This document shows, one piece after another, positions 1-8,837 of a stretch of DNA of 64,000 nucleotides. The notes beneath the pieces are model-generated. The model did no database searches. It was not told the DNA's origin and saw only the letters and a program-made list of their open reading frames with translations. The stretch's first letter is position 1, and each line of letters starts with the position of its first letter. Made by a program: the position numbers and the translations under genes. Origin of the DNA: Leifsonia xyli subsp. cynodontis DSM 46306 (GTDB lineage: Bacteria; Actinomycetota; Actinomycetes; Actinomycetales; Microbacteriaceae); assembly GCF_000470775.1 (NCBI RefSeq), contig NC_022438.1, positions 1,860,001 to 1,924,000 on the forward strand, in the 5' to 3' direction.

Positions 1-77
1 CGTTCTCCACGCCCCGGGCCGTCTCGATCAGCGCGGTGAGCCGCAGCGGCCCGACCAGGCCCGCCAGGTGGTCTAGG
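1..77 (-). pseudogene. CitE-like lyase, downstream fragment
   Basis: The minus strand reads LAGLVGPLRLTALIETARGVEN, which resembles the conserved LIET-x-x-G segment of the HpcH/HpaI and citrate-lyase beta (CitE) family. It appears to be the continuation of the CitE-like start at 1200-1483, displaced by the IS481-family element between them. The gene continues beyond the left edge of the window, so its end cannot be seen. It belongs to the same minus-strand operon as the CoA-transferase at 1480-2667. Confidence 0.6.
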
Positions 78-1182
78 TGTGCTGCTCAGGGCAGTTGGTT
101 GAGGTGTGACGCGATAGATGGGTGAGGACCTCCCGGTCGAGAGTGGGGCTGTCTAGTTTCCCTGCACTCGATGACTTAGGAGGTCCTCGTGACCCACGCT
201 AATGCTGCTTTGACTCCTCGCGAATGCCTCCGCCTGGCCCGCCAAGTCGTCGACGACGGCTGGTCCGTTGCTGCGGCGGCGACCTACTTCCGAGTGTCCT
301 GACGCACCGCGGACCGATGGGCTCGTCGTTACGTGGAGATGGGCGAGGCGGGAATGCTGGACCGTTCGTCACGGCCGCATCACAGCCCGAACAAGACCCC
401 GCGAAGACTGGTCCGCAAGGTCGTGCATCTGCGGTGGAAGAAGCGGCTGGGACCAGTCGGTATCGGCGCCCAGCTCGGCATGCCCGCCTCGACCGTTCAC
501 ACGGTCCTCTCCCGGTGCCGGATCAATCGGCCCAGCCACGTCGACGTCCGCACCGGCGAACCCGCCCGCCGCTACGAGCACGAGCATCCCGGATCGATGA
601 TCCACGTCGACATCAAGAAACTCGGCAACATCCCCGACGGTGGCGGCTGGCGCTACGTCGGACGTCTCCAGGGAGAGCGGAACAAGGCCATCACCGCGAA
701 GCGGACCGGGAAACACGGGATCACCGGCGACATGATCACCGGCACAGCGTTCGTTCATACCGTCATCGACGATCACTCCCGTGTCGCTTACGCCGAGATC
801 CACGACGACGAAACCGCCGCCACTGCAATCGCTGTTCTGCGTCGAGCGGTCGGCTGGTTCGCCAGCCGTGGCGTCACCGTCGAACAGGTGCTCTCCGACA
901 ACGGCTCCGCATACCGCTCATACGCCTGGCGCGACGCTTGCGCCGAGCTCAGCATCCAACCGAAACGCACCCGGCCCTACCATCCGCAGACGAACGGCAA
1001 GATCGAACGCTTCCACCGCACCCTCGCCGACGGCTGGGCATACGCCCGGCACTACAACTCCGAATCAGCCCGCCGCAACGCACTCCCGGCCTGGCTGCAC
1101 TCCTACAATCACCACAGGCCCCACACCGCCATCGGCAGCCAGCCACCCATCAGCAGATTGACCAACGTCCCTGAGAAACACA
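78..1182 (+). mobile_element. IS481-family insertion sequence
   Basis: About 1.1 kb bounded by imperfect inverted repeats. The left end begins TGTGCTGCTCAGGGCAGTTGG at 78, and the complement of the right end begins TGTGTTTCTCAGGGACGTTGG at 1182. It carries one DDE transposase on the plus strand. It sits inside a CitE-like gene, whose two parts lie on either side. No clean target duplication is visible, although the left flank contains CTAG, a preferred IS481-type target core. The exact ends are uncertain by a few bases. Confidence 0.75.
189..1182 (+). pseudogene. IS481-family transposase, nonsense mutation
   Basis: Read from a GTG at 189 (after AGGAGG at 178-183), the product begins MTHANAALTPRECLRLARQ and has the helix-turn-helix and rve integrase core of IS481 transposases. 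The presumed DDE residues lie in IHVDIKK, LSDNGSAY and GKIERFHR. Codon 38 is TGA (300-302), where the family usually has Trp (VSWRTADRW-like), so the N-terminal DNA-binding part is cut off. The frame stays open through the right IS end into the flanking citE DNA until 1460, so the element supplies no stop of its own here. The transposase is probably inactive. Read-through or restart at ATG 333 would give a protein without a complete DNA-binding domain. Confidence 0.8.
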
Positions 1183-1199
1183 ACAAGCCGGCAGTTCCC

Positions 1200-1483
1200 T
1201 GGATCTTGGTGATGCGCAGCTCGACCGCCGCCCCGGTGGCGCGCAGCGCGGCGATCTCGTGGTCGGCTCCGGCGTTGACCCGCACCTGGAGGAGCGGCCC
1301 CCTCGGCCTCCCGGGCGCGCAGCCAGCCCGTCACAGCGTCGAGGGCGTCCGCTTCGCTTTGGCCGCGGGTGCGACGGCGTCCTCCAGGTCGAGGATCACG
1401 AGGTCCGCGCCCGTGGCGACCGCCTTGTTGAACCGGTCGGGGCGATCGCCGGGGACGTAGAGGCCGGTGATCAGGGCGCTCAT
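1200..1483 (-). pseudogene. CitE-like lyase, N-terminal part, frameshifted
   Basis: The start MSALITGLYVPGDRPDRFNKA and the motif VILDLEDAV are hallmarks of the HpcH/HpaI aldolase/CitE family, which cleaves or forms 3-hydroxyacyl-CoA thioesters such as malyl-CoA or citramalyl-CoA. The frame breaks near 1360 (AAKAK, expected AAKAEADALDAVTGWL) and again near 1303 (AEG then LLQVRVNAG). It then meets the IS481-family element near 1190. Its ATG overlaps the stop of the CoA-transferase gene (ATGA, 1480-1483), so the two were translationally coupled. The pair would suit activation of a hydroxyacid to its CoA ester followed by C-C cleavage. The real substrate cannot be told. Confidence 0.75.
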
Positions 1484-2667
1484 ACGACCCCCTTGGCACG
1501 CAGGGCGTCGACTTGTTCGCGGGTGACGCCCACCTCGGCCAGCACCTCGTCGGTGTCGCGGCCGTGTGGCCGGCCGGCCCAGCGGATGCCGCCCGGTGTC
1601 TCCGAGAGCCGGAAGAGCACATTCTGCATCCTCACCGGGCCGAGTTCGTCGTCCGGCACGGTCTGCACGGTGCCGATCGCCTGGTACTGGGGGTCGGTCA
1701 GGATGCCGCGCACATCGTAGACCGGGGCGATGGCGGCCTGGGCGCGCTCGAACCCGGCGACGACATCGGCGATGGGGCGGGCAGCGATCCATGCCGCGAC
1801 GGCTGCATCCAGTTCGTCGGCGTGCTCAGCGCGGGTGTGCCCGGAAGCGAACCAGGGCTCGGCGATCAGCTCGGGCCGGCCGACCAGTTCCATCACCCGT
1901 TCCGCGATCGACTGGGAGCTGGTGGAGACGGCCACCCAGTCGCCGTCGGCGGTGCGGTACACATTGCGCGGTGCGTTGTTGACCGACCGGTTCCCGGTGC
2001 GGGGCTGCACGGCGCCGAGCTGGTCGTAGGCGGTGATCTGGCCGCCGAGGAGCATGAGGATGGGCTCGATGATGGCCAGGTCGATCACCTGCCCGTGCCC
2101 GTCGCGGGCGGCGGCTCGCAGGGCGACCATCACGGCGTAGGCGGTGGAGAGCGCGGCGATGCCGTCGGCGAGCCCGAACGGCGGCAGCGTCGGCGGGCCG
2201 TCGGGTTCGCCGGTGAGGGCCGCGAAGCCGCTCATCGCCTCGGCCAGGCTGCCGAAGCCAGGACGGGAGGAGTACGGGCCGGTCTGGCCGAAGGCGGTCA
2301 CCCGCGCGATCATCAGCCGGGGGTTGACCGCGTGCAGCGCCTCGGGACCGAGCCCCCAGCGCTCGAGGGTGCCGGGCCGGAAGTTCTCGATCAGCACGTC
2401 CGCGTCGGCCGCCAGTCGCCGCAGCAGTTCGGCGCCCTCGGGCGAGCTGAGGTCGATGGTGACCGTTCGCTTGTTGCGGCCCAGGGTCTTCCGCCACAGG
2501 TTCACGCCGTCCTTGGCCGGCCCGTGCCCGCGGGCGGCGTCGGGGCGGGCGGGATGCTCGACCTTGACCACGTCGGCGCCGAAGTCGCCGAGGAAGGTGG
2601 CCGCGAGCGGCCCGGCGAACAGCGTCGAGACATCGAGGACCCGGATGCCGGCCAGCGACGCGCTCAT
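1480..2667 (-). CDS. Family III CoA-transferase (CaiB/BaiF)
   Basis: 395 residues, the usual length for CaiB/BaiF (formyl-CoA/carnitine/succinyl-CoA transferase) enzymes, which move CoA between carboxylic acids through an enzyme-aspartyl thioester. Visible are the N-terminal GIRVLDVSTLFAGPLAA, the CoA-binding region ENFRPGTLERWGLG (about residue 95) and LADGIAAL, whose Asp (about residue 168) matches the catalytic position. The frame is intact. The start ATG at 2667 gives MSASLAGIRVLD, typical of the family; the frame continues open upstream but encodes no family sequence there. The stop overlaps the CitE-like ATG. Its presumed partner is dead, so its present role is unclear. Confidence 0.85.
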   Translation of the reverse strand: MSASLAGIRVLDVSTLFAGPLAATFLGDFGADVVKVEHPARPDAARGHGPAKDGVNLWRKTLGRNKRTVTIDLSSPEGAELLRRLAADADVLIENFRPGTLERWGLGPEALHAVNPRLMIARVTAFGQTGPYSSRPGFGSLAEAMSGFAALTGEPDGPPTLPPFGLADGIAALSTAYAVMVALRAAARDGHGQVIDLAIIEPILMLLGGQITAYDQLGAVQPRTGNRSVNNAPRNVYRTADGDWVAVSTSSQSIAERVMELVGRPELIAEPWFASGHTRAEHADELDAAVAAWIAARPIADVVAGFERAQAAIAPVYDVRGILTDPQYQAIGTVQTVPDDELGPVRMQNVLFRLSETPGGIRWAGRPHGRDTDEVLAEVGVTREQVDALRAKGVV

Positions 2668-4533
2668 CGGCTGCCCTCCACATCCCACGCCAGCCGGAAC
2701 CCGATGCTGGAGGACCGTTCGACACCGAGCCCGGCCAGCAGCAGTTTCAGGCTGAACGACGGCTCCCGCACCCCGCCGTCGGTGTACCAGTCCGACCCGA
2801 GGCTGACGTGCTCGCTGCCGCCTTTGAGCATGACGAACCGGGTGGCCCCGTCGCTGTGCTCGCTCTCGGTCCAGTTCCACACCGCCGGGGTCAGCCGCTG
2901 GAAGCCGGGCTGGGACGCCGCGAGCTGCCACTCGAACTCGTCCGGGAGGCGCGCCCCGGCCCAGGCCGCGTACGCGCGGGCGTCGGCGAGGGAGACGCCG
3001 GTGACGGGAGCGTCCGCGTCGAGAGATCCGACCAGGAAAGCGCTCCGCGACCTGCGGCCGGTAGCCGGTGCGGTCGAGGAAGTCGCGGAACTGTCCGACG
3101 GTGACCTCCCCGTTCGCCATCGCGACCCGGGAGGGGATGGTCACCCTGAGGGTCTCTGTGCGGTCGTCGTGCAGGCGCGGCGGAAGCGGCTTCCACTCCT
3201 CCACATAAGGCGCACCCTGGTAGAAGCCGGTCTCCCGGCGGCGGAAGGTGACCGGGACACGACGCTCGCCCGGCTCCACGAGCACACTGCCCGCGGGCGG
3301 CGCCAGGACCGGCGCCGGGGAGGGGATGCGACGCACCGCCTCGCGGGCGGGGAAGTCCGCGCTGGGTGGTGCGGAGTCCGTGTCCGCGCGGGCGGCGGCC
3401 AGCAGCTCGTCCAGCCCAGCTGGGGCGACAGCCCCCGGGGCGATGTCGAGGATCCCGGCGATGCCCCGCGCCGGGACCGTCACCCGGGAAACGCCCTCCG
3501 TCCCGGTGGTGACCTCGACCCGCCGGACGCCCTCGGCCGCGGCCTGGGCGAGCGGCTCACCGGTCCACGCCTCGTCGCCGCGGTTCACGATGGTCCAGAG
3601 CGTCACACCGTCGGCCGCGTATCGGGAGACGTAGACGCCCGCGGCGATGGCGGCCTCCGACGCGCCGAGCAGCGGCGACCACTCCCCCGTGACCAGGATC
3701 GGGCTCAGCGCCCGCTGGGCTCGGAGCATGCGGCGCAGCGTGGCCCGGTCACGCTCGTTCCAGCCGACCCAGACGCCGAAGACGGCGTCCCAGACCAGGA
3801 CGCCGGTGCCGTTCATCCACGCCGCCTGCAGCTCATCGCTGTGGTCGCGGTTCCAGCGGCGGGTCGAGTGCAGCATGTGCCGGCGCTCGTACCAGTGCGC
3901 GCGCATCACCCCGGGAGCGGTCGAGTCGGCGAACCACTGCGCCCAGCTGAGCTGGTGGTCCACGATCCGCTGGTTCGGCACCCGGGATTCGCCTTCCAGC
4001 ACCTGCGGCGGGGTGGCCGTGCGCAGCGCGTCGATGAGGCGGGTGTCGCCCTCCTTCATGGTGTCGAGGAACACGCCGTCCACGCCGAGCTCGGTGACCA
4101 GCGCGGCCAGCTCGGTCGGGTCGTCGCCGGCCGCGCGCCGGGTGCCGGTGTCCCAGGGGTTGTAGTCGACGAAGACGCGGATGCCGCGCTCGTGCAGCTC
4201 GGCGATCAGCCCGGTCAGGCCGGGGACGTCGCGATAGAAGTCGTACTGGTTGCGCTCGTCGATGCCGATGAGCGGGTAGGCGTGCCAGAGCACGACACCG
4301 TCGAAACCGCCGTGGTCGGCGGTGGCGGCGAGGAAGGCGTCGACCGTGAAACGCTGCCGTTCGTGGTCGAAGAGCCGCTCGTCCCAGAGCCAGACCTGGG
4401 CGACGCTGTACGCGCTGCGCGCCCAGCCGGTCTCGGTCCGCTCATAGGCGACTCCGTCATAGCCCAGGCGTGCCCGGGCCTCCTCGCGCCAGGCGGTCAG
4501 GTCGGCGCGCCAGAGACGCGAAGGGTCCCTTGG
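2664..4533 (-). pseudogene. Glycosidase-like plus FGE/SUMF1-like fusion, frameshifted and 5'-truncated
   Basis: The minus-strand frame encodes a TIM-barrel-like region (FDGVVLWHAYPL, IRVFVDYNPWDTGTRR, LGVDGVFLDTMKEGD), then a beta-rich segment. It ends with a formylglycine-generating-enzyme (SUMF1)-like domain: IPSRVAMANGEVTVGQFRDF, then, in another frame, GARLPDEFEW and SIGFRLAWDVE. One extra base in the AAAG run at 3037-3040 throws the SUMF1 part out of frame. The 5' end is lost at about 4533, where unrelated plus-strand DNA begins. The stop overlaps the CoA-transferase start by four bases, so it headed that operon. The fusion may have been a carbohydrate-active protein; no function can be assigned. 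Confidence 0.65.
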
Positions 4534-4724
4534 CGCGTGGTTTCGCCGGTGTCGTCAGGGTCAATAAAAACGGCAACTGGCAGATGGAGGCGAATTTTTC
4601 TTACGCTGACATCACGAAAGACCCCAAGACGGGCGAAAAGCGGCTCGATTACCATCCGATCGAGACCGGCGATGACTTCGACGAGCGGGGACGCTACCGA
4701 GGATACATCCCGCTCGGCTACTGA
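4534..4724 (+). pseudogene. 3' fragment of an unrecognised gene, AT-richer than surroundings
   Basis: A plus-strand tail reads VNKNGNWQMEANFSYADITKD, then DPKTGEKRLDYHPIETGDD, and ends RYRGYIPLGY-stop at 4722-4724. Base composition is clearly lower in GC than its neighbours (for example AATAAAAACGGCAACTGG). I do not recognise the family. It has no start of its own: upstream it runs into the antisense of the glycosidase-like pseudogene. It looks like the end of a horizontally acquired gene left behind by a recombination that also cut that gene. An IS3 remnant follows directly. Confidence 0.45.
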
Positions 4725-4740
4725 CAGCAGGGACTGCTGA

Positions 4741-4821
4741 GTGAGGGTTCTTGAGCAGGAGGTCGAGATCCTTCGCCGGGCGGCGGCTCACCTCAGCCGG
4801 GACCGAGTCCGCCTGCTCTGA
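4741..4821 (+). pseudogene. IS3-family OrfA remnant
   Basis: The short reading VLEQEVEILRRAAAHLSRD resembles the C-terminal leucine-zipper end of IS3-family OrfA (compare LEQENEVLRRAAAYLSQ). Nothing of OrfB is recognisable downstream, and the reading stops at 4819-4821. This is a scar of an older insertion at the junction between the foreign fragment and the ndh terminator. Confidence 0.6.
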
Positions 4822-4927
4822 AGCGGGGCATGCCGAATTCGCGACGCTGGTGCCGGAGAGACACCGTCGACGGCTGGGCACGGGCCGGGGTGACGACGTC
4901 GCCCGCGATGGTGTGGCCCTTACGCGT

Positions 4928-4967
4928 CGCGAGCTGCCCGATCCTCTTGGGCATCGGGCAGCTCGCG
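4928..4967 (-). terminator. Hairpin downstream of ndh
   Basis: A perfect 15-bp inverted repeat (CGCGAGCTGCCCGAT at 4928-4942, complement at 4953-4967) with a 10-base loop, ten bases after the ndh stop. There is no T-tract, as is common for terminators in high-GC actinobacteria. Confidence 0.7.
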
Positions 4968-4976
4968 GCGAGACGG

Positions 4977-6398
4977 CTATGTCGCCGGGACCTCAGCGGG
5001 CTCCTTCGTGTCCGGCTTCGCCGCGGCCTTCGCCCCGGCAGCCTTCTTCGGGGCCCGCGCCGGAGCGGCCTCGACGGCCGGCTTCGGACGGGCGGCGAAC
5101 TCCTCGAACGCGGCGCGCGGCTGCGAGAGGCCGGGGAGCGAGACGATGTCGCGGCTGAGCCAGAAGTTGTTCCACCAGCCCCACAGTACGCGCCACTTGC
5201 GCTCCCAGCTGGGCATGGCGAGACCGTGGTAGCCGCGGTGGGCGAACCAGCCGAGGACACCCTTGAGCGCGAGCTTGCCCGACTGGAGCACGCCGAAGCC
5301 GAGACCGAGACCGGCGACAGCGCCGAGGCTCTTGTGGTAGTACTGGCGCGGAAGCTCGCCGCGCAGGTCCGCGATGAGGTTCTTCGCGAGGAGCTTCGCC
5401 TGACGGACGGCGTGCTGCGCGTTGGGCACGCAGAACCCGCCGACACCGGCGCCGGTCAGATCGGGCACGGCCGCCACATCGCCGGCAGCCCAGGCTCCGG
5501 GCACGAATTCCTCGTCGGTGCCGATGCGGAGATCGGCCCGGGTGCGGACGCGGCCGCGCTCCTCGATCGGGAGGTCGGTGTGGCGAACCACCGTCGGGTT
5601 CGCCATGACACCGGCGGTCCAGACGATGAGGTCGGACTCGAACGACTCGCCCGTGGAAAGCTCGATGCGGCCGTCGACCGCGCTGGTGAGCTGGGTCTCC
5701 AGATGGATCTGGGCGCCGCGCTCAGCGAGGTTCTTGATCACCCAGTGACTCGTCGGCAGCGAGACCTCCGGCATGATCCGGCCCATCGCCTCGATCAGGT
5801 GGAAGCGCGTGTCCTCGAACGACAGCTCCGGGTACTTCGCGAGCAGGGCGCTGGCGAACGAGCGCAGCTCAGCGAAGATCTCGATGCCGGCGAAGCCGCC
5901 GCCGACCACGACGACGGTCAGCAGCCGGTCGCGCTCGGGACCGGCCGGGAGCGCGGCGGCCCTGTCGAAATTCGCCAGAAGCCGGTCGCGGATGTACACG
6001 GCCTCCTCGATCGTCTTGAGGCCGACGGCCTGGTCCGCGACGCCCGGGATCGGGAAGGTGCGCGACACCGCGCCCGCCGTGACCACGACCTGGTCGTACT
6101 CGAACTCGTACGCCTCGCCGATGGCCGGCTGGATGGTCGCGGTCTTCTTCGCGTGGTCGATATAGGTGACCTTCGCCGTGATGACATTCGTCGTCGCGAG
6201 GTGACGGCGATGAGCGACCACGGCGTGACGGGGCTCGATGGAACCGGCGGCCACTTCCGGGAGGAACGGCTGGTAGGTCATGTAGGGCAGCGGGTCGACC
6301 ATAGTGACCTCGGCCTCGCCCTTGCGCAACTGCTTCTCAAGCTTCCACGCCGTGTAGAAACCGGCATATCCACCACCGACGATCAGGATTTTGGGCAC
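4977..6398 (-). CDS. ndh: Type II NADH dehydrogenase
   Basis: About 473 residues. This single-subunit flavoprotein transfers electrons from NADH to menaquinone without pumping protons, at the inner face of the membrane. Two Rossmann signatures are visible: ILIVGGGYAGF at the N-terminus for FAD and VVVVGGGFAGIE near residue 170 for NADH. AWAAGDVAAVPD near 305 is the third FAD contact. C-terminal amphipathic segments (LGWFAHRGYHGLAM, WGWWNNFWLSRD) fit membrane association. They are followed by an Ala/Lys/Pro tail of about 40 residues that may be lineage-specific. I chose GTG 6398 because GAGGAGAC lies just upstream; ATG 6419 would swallow that site. Intact, and followed by its own terminator. 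Confidence 0.9.
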   Translation of the reverse strand: MPKILIVGGGYAGFYTAWKLEKQLRKGEAEVTMVDPLPYMTYQPFLPEVAAGSIEPRHAVVAHRRHLATTNVITAKVTYIDHAKKTATIQPAIGEAYEFEYDQVVVTAGAVSRTFPIPGVADQAVGLKTIEEAVYIRDRLLANFDRAAALPAGPERDRLLTVVVVGGGFAGIEIFAELRSFASALLAKYPELSFEDTRFHLIEAMGRIMPEVSLPTSHWVIKNLAERGAQIHLETQLTSAVDGRIELSTGESFESDLIVWTAGVMANPTVVRHTDLPIEERGRVRTRADLRIGTDEEFVPGAWAAGDVAAVPDLTGAGVGGFCVPNAQHAVRQAKLLAKNLIADLRGELPRQYYHKSLGAVAGLGLGFGVLQSGKLALKGVLGWFAHRGYHGLAMPSWERKWRVLWGWWNNFWLSRDIVSLPGLSQPRAAFEEFAARPKPAVEAAPARAPKKAAGAKAAAKPDTKEPAEVPAT

Positions 6399-6436
6399 AG
6401 TAATGGGTCTCCTCAACACGAAAGTATGGAGTTAAT

Positions 6437-7717
6437 CTACTCCCTGGTCGGCGTTCGCCTGAAATGCTTCCATGCGCCGACGCCGCCAAGGCCCAGCAAA
6501 GCGAGAAAACCGCTGATCAGAGCGAAGGGGAGCCAGAAGGTCGTGAGAAGGCTCCACGACGGCCACAAGAACAGTGTCCACACCGCCGGGCGTTCGGGGG
6601 CGAGTCTCTGGGGCGCTGGCGCGGCCTGCGCCCCGCCGGACTCCGGGGCTGCTGTTACCTCGGCGCGCCGGTGGATGCGGACCCACTCGCTCAGGTCGCC
6701 CATCGGGTTCGCTGTGACATGCGGGACCTCCGCGGTCACGGCCGCTGCGGCATCCAGCAGTCCGAACCCGTAGATCGGGCCCGGCACCGGAGCGCCGACC
6801 GGGCGCGCGGTCTTGACGATCCGGTTGATGACATCCGCCGCTTTCAGTTCGGGATGCGCCGCCCGCACCAGCGCCACCGCGCCCGAGACCAGAGGCGCTG
6901 CGCCGGAGGTGCCCGCCCACTGCACATAGCCGCCGCCGGGGTTCGCCCCCACGAGCTGCTCGCTCGGCGCGGAGACCCCGACGGTGATGCCCTGCGAGGA
7001 GGCGTCGAAGCTCGCGGTCCCGGTACGGTCGACGCCCGCGACGGTGAGCACCCCGGGGATGGTGGCGGGCGCGCCCACCTCCGTGGTGCCACTCCCCCGG
7101 TTGCCCGCCGCGGCGACCACGACAGTATCGTGCGAGAAGGCGTACTGGAATGCGTCGTCCCAGCTCGTCGGCCAGTCGAGCGTGTTGCGCGTGAGCGACA
7201 TATTGATCACGCTCGCACCGTTGTCCACGGCCCAGCGCACAGCCCTGGCGATCTGCTCGTCGCTGCCGACCGCGCCCGTCGCCGTCCCGAGCGCGACCGA
7301 AGCGGTCAGGACGCTGGCTTCCGGAGCCGCGCCGAGAACGCCTTTCCCTCCGCCCGTGCCGCGACCGGCGAGCAGGGAGGCGACCCAGGTTCCGTGGTTC
7401 GCCTCGTCGCCCGCGCCGAGCGGCTTCTGCCCGTCCGGAGACCCGACGCCCGAGACGTCCGTGCCACCGACCACCGCGCCGGCGAGGTCGGGGACGCTGC
7501 CGTCCACGCCGGTGTCGATCACGGCGACCGTGACCCCGGCGCCGCGCGTCGTGTTCCAGGCCCGCTGGAATCCGTAGTCGCTCAGCCAGTACTCGAGAGC
7601 GCGGACCTGGTCGGCGAAGATTGCCGTGGGCGCGACGAGGGTGAGGGCGAGCGCCGCCGCCAGGGTCGCTGAGACCCGCGCTGCGCCACGGCCGCTCAGC
7701 CGGCGTCGATCCTGCAC
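6437..7717 (-). CDS. Membrane-anchored subtilisin-like (S8) serine protease, mycosin-like
   Basis: About 426 residues: an N-terminal signal segment (SATLAAALALTLVAP), an S8 catalytic domain with Asp in VAVIDTGVD, His in NHGTWVASL, the oxyanion Asn in AAAGNRGS and Ser in GTSGAAPLVSG, and a C-terminal membrane helix (SLLTTFWLPFALISGFLALL) with a basic cytoplasmic tail. This layout is that of mycosins (MycP of type VII secretion), but no ESX genes are in view. The start is taken at GTG 7717, seven bases after GGAGG; GTG 7723 is too close to that site. It overlaps the end of the DUF501 gene by 22 bases, and the ftsB-DUF501-protease run looks like one operon. Confidence 0.8.
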   Translation of the reverse strand: MQDRRRLSGRGAARVSATLAAALALTLVAPTAIFADQVRALEYWLSDYGFQRAWNTTRGAGVTVAVIDTGVDGSVPDLAGAVVGGTDVSGVGSPDGQKPLGAGDEANHGTWVASLLAGRGTGGGKGVLGAAPEASVLTASVALGTATGAVGSDEQIARAVRWAVDNGASVINMSLTRNTLDWPTSWDDAFQYAFSHDTVVVAAAGNRGSGTTEVGAPATIPGVLTVAGVDRTGTASFDASSQGITVGVSAPSEQLVGANPGGGYVQWAGTSGAAPLVSGAVALVRAAHPELKAADVINRIVKTARPVGAPVPGPIYGFGLLDAAAAVTAEVPHVTANPMGDLSEWVRIHRRAEVTAAPESGGAQAAPAPQRLAPERPAVWTLFLWPSWSLLTTFWLPFALISGFLALLGLGGVGAWKHFRRTPTRE

Positions 7718-8208
7718 TCGCACACCTCCGGTGACCAGCCGCCGCGCGCGAGCGCGAGGTCGCCGATGGGGTTCGCCCCGGGTCCGGCGGCGAGAGCGTG
7801 CGCGGCGAGGGCATGCAGGCACTTCACCCGGGAGGGCATCCCTCCCGCAGAGATCCCCGCGATCTCCGCGACCGCCGCGACCGAATCGCGGTCGGCGAGG
7901 TACTGCTCGTGCGCAGCCCCGAATCCGCGCCGCACCTCCTCGTCCGCGGCGAGCAGGTCGTTGTATTCGGCCATGACCTGCGTCGCCTCCAGCTGCGACA
8001 TCGCGGCCGTGGCGGCCGGATGCGACAGGTAGTAGAAGGTCGGGAACGGCGTCCCATCGTCCAGGCGCGGCGCGGTGGAGACCACCGTCGGCCGACCGCA
8101 GACGCAGCGGGCGGCGATGCCGACCACACCGCGCGCCGGGCGGCCCAGCTGTTCGCTGACGACGGCGATGTCCTCGTCGGTGACGGGATCGAACGGCGGT
8201 CTGGTCAT
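7696..8208 (-). CDS. DUF501 family protein
   Basis: 170 residues. Conserved features are the cysteine pair RCVCGRPTVVST, then FPTFYYLSHP and SRVKCLHALAAH, and a last Cys pair near the C-terminus (EVCECRI). These match the DUF501 family that follows ftsB in most Actinobacteria; the biochemical role is unknown. The Cys/His content suggests metal binding, which is inference. The ATG at 8208 shares bases with the ftsB stop (TGATG), so translation is coupled to the divisome gene. Confidence 0.85.
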   Translation of the reverse strand: MTRPPFDPVTDEDIAVVSEQLGRPARGVVGIAARCVCGRPTVVSTAPRLDDGTPFPTFYYLSHPAATAAMSQLEATQVMAEYNDLLAADEEVRRGFGAAHEQYLADRDSVAAVAEIAGISAGGMPSRVKCLHALAAHALAAGPGANPIGDLALARGGWSPEVCECRIDAG

Positions 8209-8726
8209 CACTTGCCTTCGGTGCTGGACGGGGTCGTCGGTGCGGGCGTCCCGCTCAGCTGCTGGGACGTCGCCTCGGTCAGGCCCGCGCCCATGACCGA
8301 GGCGAACAGCGAGCCCACCCAATCGGTCTTCGTCTCCTGGAGCTTCGAGCTGACCGGCTGGTCCTGCTTCTGAGCAGCCGGCGGCCGGTCGTCGATCACC
8401 AAGTAGCTGACCTCGCCGGGCATCACGTAATAGAGCCGGTCGCGGGCCTGCGCGCGGATGTAGCTGGGGTCGTTCCACCGCGCGCGCTGCGAGGCGACCT
8501 CGTCGACCTGCGCCGAGAGCTTGTCGACCGCGGCCCGCTGGTCGGCGATCTGCTGCCGCTGCGCGATGAACGCCTGCGTGGTCGGCGCCAGGATGACGAC
8601 CGCCAGCACAAGCACGCCCATCATCATCAGCGAGAACGCCGAGAAGTGGATGCCGCGCAACCAGCGCCCGGCCACGCCCGGGGCAGAGAACGTGGCGGCG
8701 ACGCGGCGTGTGCGCGGCTTGGCCAT
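8208..8726 (-). CDS. ftsB: Septum formation initiator FtsB/DivIC
   Basis: 172 residues. A basic cytoplasmic N-terminus is followed by one membrane helix (FSAFSLMMMGVLVLAVVIL, about residues 28-47), a coiled coil (QRQQIADQRAAVDKLSAQV) and the family motif RARDRLYYVMPGE-like segment (QARDRLYYVMPGEVSY). It is a bitopic divisome scaffold that pairs with FtsL and FtsQ. GGGAGG precedes ATG 8726 by a few bases. The Ser/Thr/Pro-rich C-terminal tail beyond about residue 120 is variable in this family. Position between eno and the DUF501 gene is the normal actinobacterial order. Confidence 0.88.
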   Translation of the reverse strand: MAKPRTRRVAATFSAPGVAGRWLRGIHFSAFSLMMMGVLVLAVVILAPTTQAFIAQRQQIADQRAAVDKLSAQVDEVASQRARWNDPSYIRAQARDRLYYVMPGEVSYLVIDDRPPAAQKQDQPVSSKLQETKTDWVGSLFASVMGAGLTEATSQQLSGTPAPTTPSSTEGK

Positions 8727-8837
8727 GGCCCCTCCCGACGGCTCGGCGGATGTGGAACAGGGCAGCGGGGCCCCGGGACAATCGTAGGCGATCGGCGGCC
8801 CGGGACCGCTGCCGGGGCGGGGTGTCGAGGCGACCGG

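Noticed and set aside
300..302. TGA in the IS481 transposase read as selenocysteine or recoding
   Set aside because: No SECIS-like structure is evident and Trp is the expected residue, so a TGG to TGA mutation is simpler.
1200..1483. A short intact gene at 1331-1483
   Set aside because: The 50-residue reading is only the N-terminus of a CitE-like protein whose rest continues in other frames and beyond the IS, so it is a remnant.
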